From: Morchella semilibera
Lineage: Eukaryota; Ascomycota; Pezizomycetes; Pezizales; Morchellaceae
Assembly: GCA_009192285.1 (NCBI GenBank)
Contig: CM018605.1
Location: 124,001-188,000 of the forward strand
Length of the DNA: 64,000 bases
Direction: 5' to 3'
Notes under the pieces: model-generated
The model's database searches: none
What the model was told of the DNA's origin: nothing
What the model saw: the letters and a program-made list of their open reading frames with translations, nothing else
Program-made: the position numbers and the translations under genes
Part shown: positions 1 through 11,546 of the stretch, piece by piece
Position numbering within the stretch: position 1 is the first letter of the stretch
Layout of the letters: each line of letters starts with the position of its first letter

Positions 1-2046
1 AGAGGAAATGTTGCCGAGTGAGACACCATGCCGAAAAGAATCCCTATTAACCTAAGTCAATTAAGATTATATGATTCTGATGGAAGGTAGGCAACCGCAG
101 CTAAAATATGAACAGATATTTTTTTTATCGAGCAGACACACGTCACGCAGTGTTGCGATCCCAAGTGTTACATATTTGCGGGGTATCGAAGGTTAGACAA
201 AAGATGGCACTTTGTAAATTATATGTATGCTAAGATGTGGGTTATGTACTAGATATACAATGCAACACTAGAAAGTTGATACTCTGCTGGGAGTGTGCTT
301 TGGCACTTGGCCTCTTTTTCCGCGCCGGTGGTGGTTTAGTACTTATGTACCCTATATAATTTTATCAGCATGGCCTGCCTTCAGCTTCTTATAGGGTTGG
401 CTTTTTTTTTTTACTTCTTTTTGGAGCATAAATTCTGCGTAACCTTCAACGAGTGTAGATCAGAGCGCGCACACATACTTTACATACAGTATGAAAAAAT
501 GGGGTGAAATCACTACCATAGGACTACGGAATTTAGTGACAAATACCGAATTAAATCGGCATTAGAGGAAGAGTACTGTACAAATACCGTATGCTTACCG
601 CAATGCTAGCGTACCAACGGGATTACCGTAGTGATCCCACCCCTCTTTTTGGTACTGTACATTATAGGAATAGGCGTAGGGCGTAGGAAAGCCTGGAGGT
701 TACATGTAACTCATACTATGCCAAATGATCTGTACCCATAAGTACATTGCAAGCACATAAATCTTGTAGATGTAGTTAAACTATTAGGTGAATAAGACCT
801 AGGCAATATGCATGATCAGTACTCGTAAAATACATGTACGTATATGTAGGGGGGACCCTCGCGACCGCGAGGTCTTACTTTTAGTAATGGCCGGCCACCT
901 TGAGTACTTGTAATTGTAGTTTGACTATGACATTTCCCACAGCTGCCCACCCCCTCAGTTGCCCACCTCCCCAGTTGCCCACCACCTCCGGCCACCAATG
1001 ATCAATCTTTTTATGTTTAAGTAGAGATATATTTTAGCTAGAAGTTTATCTTCATGCCACTTCCAAAGCCACCATTAATGCAGGTAATCAATGGTAATCA
1101 ATGCCATTCACAGTTAATACCACCCCGGTGTCCTGTACCCCTGTAAAGACTAAGTCTCTGGCTCTTCCTAGTGGTTGCGCGCAGTTTGTACTTACTAAAC
1201 CACCCCTGCCACTCTCAGCCAATCAGTGTTCAACAATCTTAGGCCAACGGTAGCTATATATAGTACATATTAGATTCACACTATTGCATGCAATACAAAG
1301 GTAGCCTTGGCGGGTTTTTTCTGTGTATGCAATATAATATGGAGTTACGAGTAATATTAAGGGCCCATTTGGCAGCCGGACAAAACGGAGTTTCCAAGGA
1401 TCAAGGCCTAACAAACAGATCGTTGAAACGGAGTTTACAGCCTCTTGTACTAAAAACAGGGTTTGGGTGTCTGGCCTAGCCAATAGAACTCTTGTCACAC
1501 TTCTACCAGAGGCTAAAGGGTGAAAACTCAAGTTTCCCATAATTGAGCAGGCCACCCGAAAAGCATGCATCTAAACGAGTGGGGCAATCTGACGACGTAA
1601 TCTCTTTCTTGGCATCCATTCTGTTGATACAAAAACATTGAGTATACTTGCACATGTATTTCCGGGCTCTTGAAACGATTTACCCTCCCCAAATCACAAT
1701 CGTCAATATGCAATGCCTTTGATCTGCCTCTTTCTAAATCGCGGGGTTACTTCAAAGTTAGAATAGTAAAGTGTAATTATCACTTAAAACCTTTCCCTTC
1801 TACTTGTAGGATCTCTTCTGACACCAATTATACCTTATATATCAATCACAAGGTATCCTGTACAGTGATTGTTGTTTTATGGCCACTTTTGTTGGACAGA
1901 ACGTACCACCCCAGAATGCTGTCTTCTTGCCTAGCTTGTGTTCCGCTTAATACTCAAACTAGTTTTGTCTACATCTATCAGGTATAATATGCGCGCTTTT
2001 ACCTAACACAACCCGTATCCCGGAGCTTGTTAACACTACATGTAAT
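1..2046. other. Non-coding AT-rich region
   Basis: I see no gene in this stretch. Reading frames are short and carry no recognisable domain. It holds three TACATGTA palindromes (701, 831, 2037) and, at about 1283-1335, a piece resembling the core of the inverted-repeat element at 43684-43791. Confidence 0.6.
1283..1335 (+). mobile_element. Truncated relative of the 43.7-kb inverted-repeat element
   Basis: The stretch from attgcatgcaatacaaagg to ctgtgtatgcaatat matches the centre of the hairpin element at 43684-43791, which has attgcataccatacaaat and then the same ctgtgtatgcaatat. The long outer arms of the 43.7-kb copy are absent here. I infer a decayed or truncated copy of the same family. 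Confidence 0.4.
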
Positions 2047-2366
2047 CTATGGATCTGCAGTGTTAGTTTTAGCTGAAAGATTTACTGCAGCATCCCTTGA
2101 ACCTCGGGTCTCGACACTTTCTGCGACACGCATAACTGCATTTCCTTGCGACATTTTAAGTTCAGGAAACCTGAACGTGCACACATCGACGTCAATCTCA
2201 AGTTTCGGCACTCCCAGCGCAATAGCAATCCTTGGGTTGCAGACTCTGATTTTCCAGTGAATTTCACTACCCGGGTCGGTGACTAGGAGCTTACAGAATC
2301 CCTCTACGTGAATAGAAGCCCCAGAATCTTCAGATTTTTCAAGACGGGAAATAGAGTACTTTACTC
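2047..2366 (-). CDS. Orphan terminal exon, unknown protein
   Basis: On the minus strand an open frame of 105 codons runs from an acceptor-like site (CCGCAG before position 2366) to a TAG at 2049-2047. It has no internal start that would make it an obvious stand-alone gene, but its composition is protein-like (stretches such as EIHWKIRVCNPRIAIALGVP and FRFPELKMSQGNAVMRVAES). I do not recognise the family. No upstream exon between 2367 and 2731 could be joined in phase. It is either the last exon of a small gene with an unresolved 5' end, or the remains of one. It lies downstream of, and on the same strand as, the epimerase ending at 2732. Confidence 0.4.
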
Positions 2367-2731
2367 CTGCGGTGATTTAATAGCCAGTAAGAGCTCATTA
2401 TGCATTCTTCGGATCAGTTACCATCTGGGGACACCAATCGCCAAATGATGGTTAGTATAGATATTCGATAAATCCATGTGATAATGATATGCAAATCAGA
2501 CGTAGATCAGCAAATCTCCCGAAGGCGCCTTGGTTATCAGTAGTGGAGTGATCCTATGTATGCAGTTTTTTCTTGGGCTTGTCATAATCGTCTGGCCTCT
2601 TAAGCTTTGTGTCATATGAGAATACTATTGGATTTTAAATCCTGACACCTTTGAAACATTTGATTATACAGGCTTTGCTATTTTGAACATCAACTAGCTG
2701 GGAATAGCTTCCCCGGCGCTATAGAGGAAGG

Positions 2732-3965
2732 TTACAACTTCCCAAGAGCCTTGGCTGCCATTTCTACTTCCTGTTCCAAACTATCAAAAAGCCCCTTTTG
2801 TTTAGATTCCCAGCCTAATTGCCTAGCCCGTTCAGCCTTCCCTCTTGAGTTACTACCCCATTCCAAGTGGCCAGTAGGAGCAAACGTCTTAATAACCTCT
2901 GGTTCCAAAGACTCGATCTTGTTGTCCTGGATAAGCTTTTTGTCTTTGCAAATATTGGCAATTGCCTGAGAAACATCTCCCCAGATCTAAATTTCCCAGG
3001 TGTTAGTAGCAACTCGAGAATTGGGGGAAATTAAGAAGTATTGACTCACATGTTCACCATTCTCAGCAAAGTAATAGTTCTCGGGTCCCCAGGTTACCTT
3101 TCCGCCATTCGGCTTCAGAGCCTCCTCAACGAGCAAGGCGTAAAGCTCGGCAAGATCAAGAACATGGACATTGTTCCAATAGGTCTTGCCATCGTTGACT
3201 TTGAACCCTTTGCCACGCTCAATGGTCCACCTAGCAAGCTGGGGCACTTGCCAGCTGACCTTTTTTCCTGGCCCAGTCCCAAGACCATAAATACAGCATG
3301 GGCAAATGATTCCAAGCTTCTTGCCCGATTCAAGAACAACTTTGTCGACATCCCGGTGCCAAGCGTCATCAGGAAGAGAAGTGACTTCAGAGACACCGCT
3401 AACATCATTGTAGACGTGGGTCCCAAGGTGGGTGCCGTATCCGTTCTTTTTCCAGTCCAGGAGGATGGAAGTGCCAGATGTGTGAATCAGGTAGGAGGAG
3501 GGGGAAAGGGCGGTGGTAATTGTGCGAGCGGAAGCCACATGATCATTATTGGCGCAGTCTATTCCAAAAATAAGATGAGTGCTCATTGACAGAGACAAGG
3601 ACTGAGAAAGGGGAGATGGACATACTAATGACAATATCCGCCTTTGCAGTCTCCTCGGTAAGGATATCAAGACTACGTATGAATTAGGTACAAATCCAAG
3701 ACCTCGAAAGTGAAATTTAGGTTTACCAATCCAAGTCTCCAGTCACGACCCTTGCATTGGGATACTGAGCAGTAACCTTTGCGGCTGCTCCGGGTGAGCG
3801 TACAAGCACAGCGTACTCTAACTCTGGGTGCTTCTCCACAAGTGAATTGAATACCGTTCCACCGATATAACCGGTAACTCCTGTACTAAGTGACACAGCC
3901 TCTGTCAGCGTCGGGCCCCTTAAGGGCATTGGCCAGGGAACATACAGAAAGACTTTGGTAGGCAT
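2732..3965 (-). CDS. NAD(P)-binding SDR / epimerase-like protein
   Basis: Five exons on the minus strand (3965-3946, 3885-3727, 3672-3626, 3558-3050, 2986-2732) join in phase to 329 codons plus TAA. The first two exons together create the dinucleotide-binding loop TGVTGYIGG near residue 10 of a Rossmann fold, followed by a beta-alpha-beta stretch ending in VVTGDLD. Family knowledge: this is the extended/atypical SDR group (NAD-dependent epimerase/dehydratase) common in fungi. I did not find a clear YxxxK catalytic pair, so the reaction cannot be named; it could be a regulatory NAD(P)-binding protein. The C-terminal exon (from IWGDVSQAIANICKDKKL) is typical of these fungal proteins. The start is the only ATG that gives an N-terminal MPTKVFL strand before the loop. 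It is a cytosolic protein; there is no signal peptide. Confidence 0.85.
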
Positions 3966-6436
3966 TCTTATATCGATTGAGTTTGGGAGAAGATGTGTTG
4001 ATCACAAAAAGTAAAAGTGAAGTTTGCGAGATTTATGGATAGCCAACTGGAGCCGATGAGGGATGATGAAAGTGCTGATGGGAACCTGCAGATGTGAGTG
4101 AACACAGGAGATGGGATGTGGTGGAGTGGTGGAGAAGAAGGAGGGGATTAAGTACATGTGGGTGGGTGACATCAGGGTTAGGCTTTGTGCTCTGTATCTG
4201 CCGTGTTTACCAATCGAATCCATCCTTAGCATTCAATATCAGGCCGTCTTATATACCTCGATTGAAGCCGCTCATACAAAAGGCTACCACCCGATAAAAC
4301 CAATCATGGAAGCATTATAAGTACGAGTGTACTTGCTGAAAAATAAAAATAAAGTATGGCCCCAAGGTGAGCCAACCGGGGATCTTCGGTTTAGGATTAG
4401 AACGTTGATGCATGTGTAGACGACTACATCATATATGCATACATGTATACTTTATTTAAGATGGCTCAGAGACCTTTCCCTTATAAGTATTATTAACTCA
4501 CGCGTATTATATATATAGTATCTACTGAATTAAATGTACTTAGTAGTGATTATCGATCATGGAACAAATACAGTCGGCGCATAATTTGAGAAGTCTAACA
4601 TTATTATTTACCCTACATTATTGTTTAAATGTAGACGCCTTCCCCCTCGCCAGAACACCCCCTCAGCGGGACAACTAAACCTAAGAAGGGAAATATCGTC
4701 GTTGTAACTGGCCGTTTTACTATATAACCAAATATCAACCAATATCTGTTCCAGTGAGTGGGGTGTTCCAGTGGAGGGGGAGCTGCCCATTCAAGCTTGA
4801 GGAATATATGTACTATGTTTCAACAGGCCTATCACCCGGACAGGCAGAGAATCTCCCTCATGCATTAGCGTGCCCAATCCAGGAAGTGATTAACCAAAGT
4901 ACTTGCTATCCACCATAAGAACCTGAAAATGCAGGTGCCAATGTTTGTATGGCCAAGACGATTTTCCTTACAAATTATACCTGTCTTTACTTGCATTCTC
5001 AGGTTCTTATGGTGGATAGCGAGTACTCCGGTGTGGAGGACACCGTAGTACATGTAGGGCAGCAATGTGTATATAGCATATCCAAGTTCCCTCACCCAAA
5101 ATCGAGACCACATGATATTTATGCATGAAAGAGAGATTCGAGTCAATGATCCGGGTGATAGCTGTATACATGTATCTAAACGCACGCATGACATGTACCG
5201 AGAAGGATATTTCGTTTATTACCGAGACATCAGTTACGTTTAGAGTTCGATAATCATCTCCAGTCAACGGTCACACAACCTTCCCTTTATCGCCGAGAAT
5301 GCCGATATATCATTACATTTAGGTACATGTAGTTCATACAGACAGGAAAAAGAAGCCCCCACCATACTACTTATTTACGATTAAGTCAACCTTCGTTGCA
5401 ACAATAGAGGTTAGCTCGATCAGATCCCACAGGTATGTTTATGATACTATACCAAAGGCTTCCGCGAGCATTGTTTAAAATGTCATACTTACTACCTCCG
5501 GCTAGTACACGCGCATGCTAATATTTTTTATACCAATCGTTTTTCTCTCTCTCACTTTAGCTTAAGCTCTCTAGATACCCCCGCGGCTGGACCGAGGTCC
5601 CGTACAACAAGAAGGGTAGTTGACCTGAACACTGCAAGATAATTAGACTTACTAAATGTAGCTATATATACCAGATCGCTCGCCGCAGTTCTTCAAGGCG
5701 GCCGCGGGAGTGGGTAGGTTGTGTAATTAGTGGGCTGAGAATCACTTCAGGCCTTGCGAATTTCGTGCGGCTGAATCAATCCACACATGCGTGCAGTTAG
5801 ATATACGTGCAATGGCTAGCTAGAAGGTTTATCTTACAGTTAATTTTATATTAAGGGACGGGTAGCCATCAGATTATCTGCACGTGCGTAGCCTTTTCAG
5901 GAAAGCCTTAGAAAGGCTACCAGGCTAATTATGCTTTGGAGGAGTCGAGACAGTTCTGCTTGAAGAGATGGACGGCTTCACATGAAAATTTAGATTCCAG
6001 AACCTAAATCTAAACAGGAGAGGAGGAGGAGGGGAGGTTCTGGTTTCTAAACGTCGGAGACCTAGAAAGCAGCAATAAGATTGGCCAATTGGGCGGCCGT
6101 GAGCCTTTGCCATACTGGCCATAAAAAAGATTCTAAAATATTTACTATCAGCCTTGATATGATTGTTTTGGGGTTGCAAAAATTACCTCATGTTTTTTTC
6201 AGCTGCCAGTCTTGATAGCCTTACAGAATCAAATGGAAGCACGGCATATTGAGCTTTGTGTTCAAGACAATTAACCATCTTTCGTCCGAGAATGTCCCCG
6301 GTATTATAGCCCGAAGAATCATTACCTAGAGAAATCTTCAGGCATAAATAGGACGGTTTTTCCCTGAAATGCATTCCTACCAGCCTAGCATTTTACCTCC
6401 TTCTCCTAGGCCTCCTACTCCTCATTCTTCTTCTCC
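3966..6436. other. Intergenic region between divergent genes
   Basis: This region separates the divergently oriented epimerase and dehydratase genes, so both promoters should lie here. It holds one TA-flanked inverted-repeat element (4902-5023) and four TACATGTA palindromes (4440, 5049, 5167, 5324). I see no supported gene; the short frames are unconvincing. Confidence 0.5.
4902..5023 (+). mobile_element. MITE-like element, family A copy 1
   Basis: Near-perfect terminal inverted repeats begin CTTGCTATCCACCATAAGAA and end with the complement GGTTCTTATGGTGGATAGCGAG; the arms extend inwards past a shared CCTGAxAATGCA. The element is flanked by TA on both sides (4900-4901, 5024-5025), as expected of Tc1/mariner-type insertion. 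It has no coding capacity. A second copy in opposite orientation lies at 46745-46877 and shares the interior (TGCCAATGTTTGTATGGCCA in both), so this is a real repeat family and not a chance hairpin. Confidence 0.85.
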
Positions 6437-9378
6437 ATGTCTTGCACTACAGCTCTTCCTATTCCAACGTTCAAAGAATCCATCATCCAATCCCACAGAG
6501 AGGATGGTTACTGGATTGAAACCTACTGGGCTGATCCCAAGGATAAGGTCCCAGGGCTCATTGGGTAAGGCCATTTAACGATATATTCATCTCATAAAAC
6601 TCAATAGTAACAATTATGGAATAATCAGATACGGCCTAGCGGTTGGCGATATATGCGTCTTTGATAACCCGCTAAACGGCGGTCCCCAGGAAGCCAACGG
6701 TGGTAAGTAAATAGATATATCAACGCGTAAGTAAATATAGGTCACTTAATTAACAACCCACCAAAGACTGGAAACGTTACTGTGTTAAGAAACTCAACTC
6801 TCCTGTTGCTGTCTGTCCTGGAAATTGCTCTGGCTCTGGCCGTAACGACATCGTCATATGTTACGAATATGGGGAGACATTCTTGACTGCTAACCCCAAG
6901 GGTGGTATCATATCATGGTTGGAGAACCCAGGGAGATGCGAGGAGACAAAAGCTTTGACGGAAAATTGGGAGGAAAGGATGATAGGCAGATGGCCTGCTA
7001 TGCATCGATTGAAGGCAGGATACTTCACACAACGGTATATACCTCCTTTATAATCTTAAGACGTTCCAATAGCTGATACAAGATAAAAAGATCCATCTTA
7101 GAAATTATCGCTTTACCGAGTTAGTCAATCAACCCCTTATAATAATCTAGCTATAGGTTAAGTGCTGATATCCATGCAGTTGTGAACGGGCTCACTCAGG
7201 GTGACATTGTAAGCAGGTCCCTATCCACCTAATTGGGGCCTACTCGTTAACAATCCCATTCAGGATACTCCAGTTCCCGTTTTCCTATATCAAAAGCCGG
7301 AGAAGTCTTGTGAAGCGTAAGAGTTTTAGGGCCTTTGAAACTTTGTCCTAGACATTGTCTAATATCTATGAATAGTACCGAGTGGAATCGATCAGTAGTT
7401 AACGATAACTCCTTCACAGTCATTCATGAGGGGACTGTCAAGAGGTATATATACCATCACACCATACCCAGAGAGATTGAACAATGTACAGCTAATATCC
7501 TTACAGGTTTGAGGCACAGACTGGTCGTGATTCGATCTTTGTAGCATCCCGTGAGGGAATTGACTGGATATGTAAGTCTGTTTCGATAGTAACCATATAT
7601 ATAGGTTTCCAGACACTGACCCAATAACAGACTTTGATGACCAAGGGTGGAGAAAGGAAAAGATTACCGAGGGGCTACCAAAGAAGCCTGGTATGGACTA
7701 TTACGGATGTGAATGTGTTGATGTCGGGAAACTTGGTGGTGACCCTTCCGCATACATCATGACCATTGATCCCTTCCATGGTGAGTCAAACCTAAATTAT
7801 ATGAAGTAGAACTTAACTTATAATCATTAGGTGGTACTGTCGCGCTTCTCACAAAGGAAAAGACAGGACCTAGATCCCATAAGTGGAACCGTGTTGTTGT
7901 TGATGTGTATGGTACTCCAGAGCAGCGACAGTGGAAGGGCACTGGTACGTACTCCTAGAATTCGCCCTCTTATCAAGCTAACTAAAGAAGGGCCCGGCCA
8001 CTATGTTACAATGGCGGACTTCGATAACGATGGTGATGATGAGTGCCTCATTGCCCTAATGGGGCCCTATCCCTACAAGGTAACAACCAGTCCCAATTAA
8101 TAACTCTATATCTGATATTTAACGCTAGTTGTGGTAGGGGGTATACTACTACAAAGCTATTGACCTCGAAAGGAAGGTGTTCGCAAAGTGGCTAATTACA
8201 AAGGAGTCTGCTGCTCGTATTGCAGTAGGGTAAGTTGTCACAAATCAACGTGTCTATCAACTAGTACTCGCTAACAAATATAGTGACTTCAATGGCAACG
8301 GGAAAATGGACTTTGCCACAATCTCTTATAACGTGCCAAAATATTACGAAGAACCTGAGCCGAAAATCAGGCTCTACACCAATCAATTTGTCACCGAAGT
8401 CATAGATAGCACCCCTAAAATCATTGCCACGGTCTGGGGAGGGGAAGCATTGTACTACGTCCCCAAGCCTACCGATATCAAGACTGCGCAAATAAGCCCG
8501 CTCATGGAAGTTGCGAATTACCAAATGCAACTAGAAATCCACCCCCCCAATTCAAGTGTCCCAACATCCACCGGAGATGCCATCAAGGTTCTTTACGGCC
8601 AGGTTCAAGACGGAGATTTTGTGCGAAGAGCACTCAGTGTTCCCCAGAACGAGAAGGCTTCCACTATGCTCATCCATGATAAACTTGACATCTCAAATGA
8701 AGGAGCTATCTTGGTACGGATCAGGCCCATGGGTGCAACTAACCCAATCCTTGATCCACCGCTATGTGCTAAAACAAATGATGTCCCGGTGGTGAACTCA
8801 TTTGAGTTCAGTTATCCACAGCTTGAGCTGCCTACACCTCTCAAGTTTATCAAAGTCGAGGATCTTGATTGGGGACAAGCATTTGCAGGTGTTGATTTCA
8901 ACAACATGACTGGTATCGACTTCAGATTCATAGGTGGGGAACATCTATGCCACATGCAATTCTGGACCGCAGGTATGGCCAGATCTCCCTCATCCTTCTA
9001 TCTATTTAAATTACTAAAAATCGCGTTTTAGGCAAAGGGGTGAGTTGTGGGACGCATAACCATTCTGAGGATACATTCCTCGAGGTACATCTTTGTCTCT
9101 CTGCCGGCACCGGAGATTGTGGCATGTGGCGCGTGAAAGAAGATTACCAAGTCGATCCGGAAGACCCTAACGCTGTTCCGGAAGACCAGTACGTTAAGCT
9201 CTATCTAGATACATTAGAGCAGCAGGGTGGGTTTTGGGAAAGAGATACTTATGGCAAGCCCCTCTGGGCGGATAACGGGGCTATCAAGTACCCATGGCAT
9301 AAGTGGCAGAGTGGAACTAAGGGAGATAATCTGGATATTTGGATAGCATTTGAGTTTAATCCTGAGGTAGATCTCTAG
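6437..9378 (+). CDS. Aldos-2-ulose dehydratase-like protein
   Basis: Thirteen exons (6437-6564, 6629-6702, 6767-7034, 7157-7208, 7264-7316, 7376-7444, 7507-7571, 7631-7780, 7831-7944, 7988-8079, 8138-8229, 8284-8972, 9032-9378) close in phase to 730 aa. Acidic FG-GAP/propeller-like loops such as ADFDNDGDDE and GDFNGNGKMDF are visible, followed by a cupin-like C-terminal part with HNHSEDTFLEVHLCLSAG and YPWHKWQSG. This order is what I know of fungal aldos-2-ulose dehydratase/isomerase, which dehydrates 1,5-anhydrofructose (from alpha-1,4-glucan lyase) towards microthecin, and glucosone towards cortalcerone. There is no signal peptide at the chosen ATG, so an intracellular enzyme is likely. The characterised basidiomycete enzyme is longer (about 900 aa, from memory). 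No glucan lyase or pyranose oxidase is in the window. The family call is fairly firm; the exact substrate is inference. Confidence 0.78.
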
Positions 9379-9925
9379 TGGATCAGAGTCCCAGGTCAAT
9401 TGTCTTTGGGGAGCATACTTTCTTTTTCATTTTAGCTGATAGCTTGGGTAACTTTCACTGCCCTGACATGTAATAGTCGCTGAAATCTGAATTGATATAC
9501 TGCAAAAGCGCTGAAAACTTGATATAACATTGAATCAGTCGTTACCATTGTCTTTATGATAAACCAATCTTTACCTATAATCTAATGCCCTTCGACACAA
9601 AGGTCTTTAGCTCCGGACATAAAATATCATAGAGTACATATATGCGCATATATTCTGGTATACATTAGATTCATAGCATATCACTCGCTAATTCTAAGCG
9701 GTATCTAGTTTTTTAAATTCCTATAAAGATAGTTAGGAAGATTGCGGAACCCATAATGAAGTGGGTGGGGTGGGATAATCAACGGTAGATCTACTCTATT
9801 GAATTATCCAAACTTAGATACGGACAAAGCACCGACTAGCAATAACGTATTTTACAGTTCATTAAATCTTTATAAAACCTAACTCCCCCTTAAACGCCCA
9901 CTATTCATTTTCAAACTAGCATGAA
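9379..9925. other. Convergent intergenic spacer
   Basis: This is AT-rich DNA between the 3' ends of the dehydratase and the rhodopsin-domain gene. I see nothing beyond likely 3' untranslated and terminator sequence. Confidence 0.5.
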
Positions 9926-11546
9926 TCAGACAGAACCAAGTACCTCATCAAGCCTCTGCTCCATCGCTGTATTATCACTCATCTCCTCACCATGGCTTGA
10001 CCCCGGAACTGGAAAGTCTACGCTGTGGCTATCATAATAGCTTTCTCCGACCTCTCTCCCTGTCATTGTCACCACCCCGACGCTTCCTGTCCCTCTGACC
10101 GGTTTACTAGCTCCCTCAACCGACCCTAATGACATTGAAACTCCCTTTGCCCGAGCACCCCGATTTTGATAGCCACTGGTGCGATCCTTTTTGATTTTAG
10201 GAACGCTCTTTACGGTACCTAGTAGCCCGGGAATAAGCTTTTTAAGAAGTGGACGGATGGTGGGCATGGAGCAGCAGATTATTGCGATGTCGACCTCAAC
10301 ACTGTGAGCGTTAGATAGGCCTTCTAAAATGTCACCTCAGCGTCTATCATGATCAACTTACACCGACCAAGTACCTATCTTGACACCGGCTATATCTAGA
10401 TTAAATATCAGCTGGACGTATTCCAAAACAAGTGGAGGGCTTCACCGACATGTGATATCGGGCAGAACAGGACCAGATGACCCCAGATTTGTAATGACAA
10501 TAAGCTTTGTAACAGATGCGATTGGGACCCTAACCGTAAATTCCGTCAGCTCTATCTTATTTGCGCCTCTGGTTTCTTCTTGATCCTTACAGGAAACCCA
10601 ATAGAAACACAATATATAAGCCCCACTTCTGCCTCCTTGGCAATTTCACCTGCGTAATCAGCCTCAAAGGCAGTAGCCACAATACAAAATCTGTCAAAAC
10701 ATTTATCCCATATATAGAGTATTGCAATAGATCAAAGTGCAGACATGTCCCCTTCAAATTTGACATTGGATTGATTCTTTCCCAACGATAGTGAATAGGT
10801 GTACACTGAAAGATAGTAGCTATGAGTGTGGATACCGTTGCTGCAGTAGTAATTCCAAAGATCGTCCAGTTGAGTTTAATAGTTCTATTTGTAGTAGATA
10901 TTCGTACGAGGAGTAGGCCGAGCGAAGCCTTTGTGAAACCTAGGCTGACAGCGCATATTAACTGGGATATGTATGCGATCTGCACCGATTTATTAGAAAG
11001 CATTATATCGCGGGGGACGTGAATTTTCACGGTGGTGGACTGACTTTAATTATTTCAACCAGGTTGAGGGGAGGAACATCCCAGGAATGTTTCCCGATAC
11101 CATAATGCACTCCTAAAAACAATTAGATTTAGATGGCTCTTATGAGAGTATTAGGCTGACTCACCCATACAAGAAAGAACAGTTAACCCTATGGCCGCTG
11201 CCTAAACCTGTCAGTAAAATTATTGTAACTTTCAACAGGTGCTCCCTAGTCACAATGGGTTTAAAGTAGGGGTTTAACTTACAGTCGCAGCCAAAATGGA
11301 GTAATCATCTGCACCCAAAAATCCTAGTAGGACTGCCCGACTATAGATCCGCGAAGAAACAATTACAGCAGTAACAGTTATTAATACAAGCGTTAGTACT
11401 ACCAATGACGATCCAATATTATCCACTTCCTTGTTAGTTGTTATTGAGGAGGAGGAGGAGGAGGAGGAAGATGCATTGGTATAGTTCGAGGCATAGGATG
11501 AAGTAAGATTGAAAGGAATATCCTCCTCCCGTAGTACTAGAAACAT
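9926..11546 (-). CDS. Rhodopsin-domain (PTH11-related) integral membrane protein
   Basis: The exons begin at ATG 11546-11544 and include 11546-11283, 11201-11165, 11112-11045, 10979-10591, a start near 10529, a short exon around 10400, and 10301-9926 (TGA 9928-9926). Most junctions close in phase; the junction near 10400-10460 is uncertain. The protein shows an N-terminal ectodomain with N-glycosylation-like sites and a nine-serine run (AGG repeat), then several hydrophobic segments (SSLVVLTLVLITVTAVIVSS; VSTLIATIFQC; VLTDFVLWLLPLRLI) and a cytosolic Ser/Gly-rich tail of about 100 residues. Conserved blocks typical of the fungal rhodopsin-domain family are present: GADDYSIL, HYGIGKHSW and TWSVVEVDIAIICCSMP. 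Family members include PTH11-like putative receptors; the ligand is unknown. The start is chosen because it precedes the first membrane segment by about 50 residues, as usual. Confidence 0.8.
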
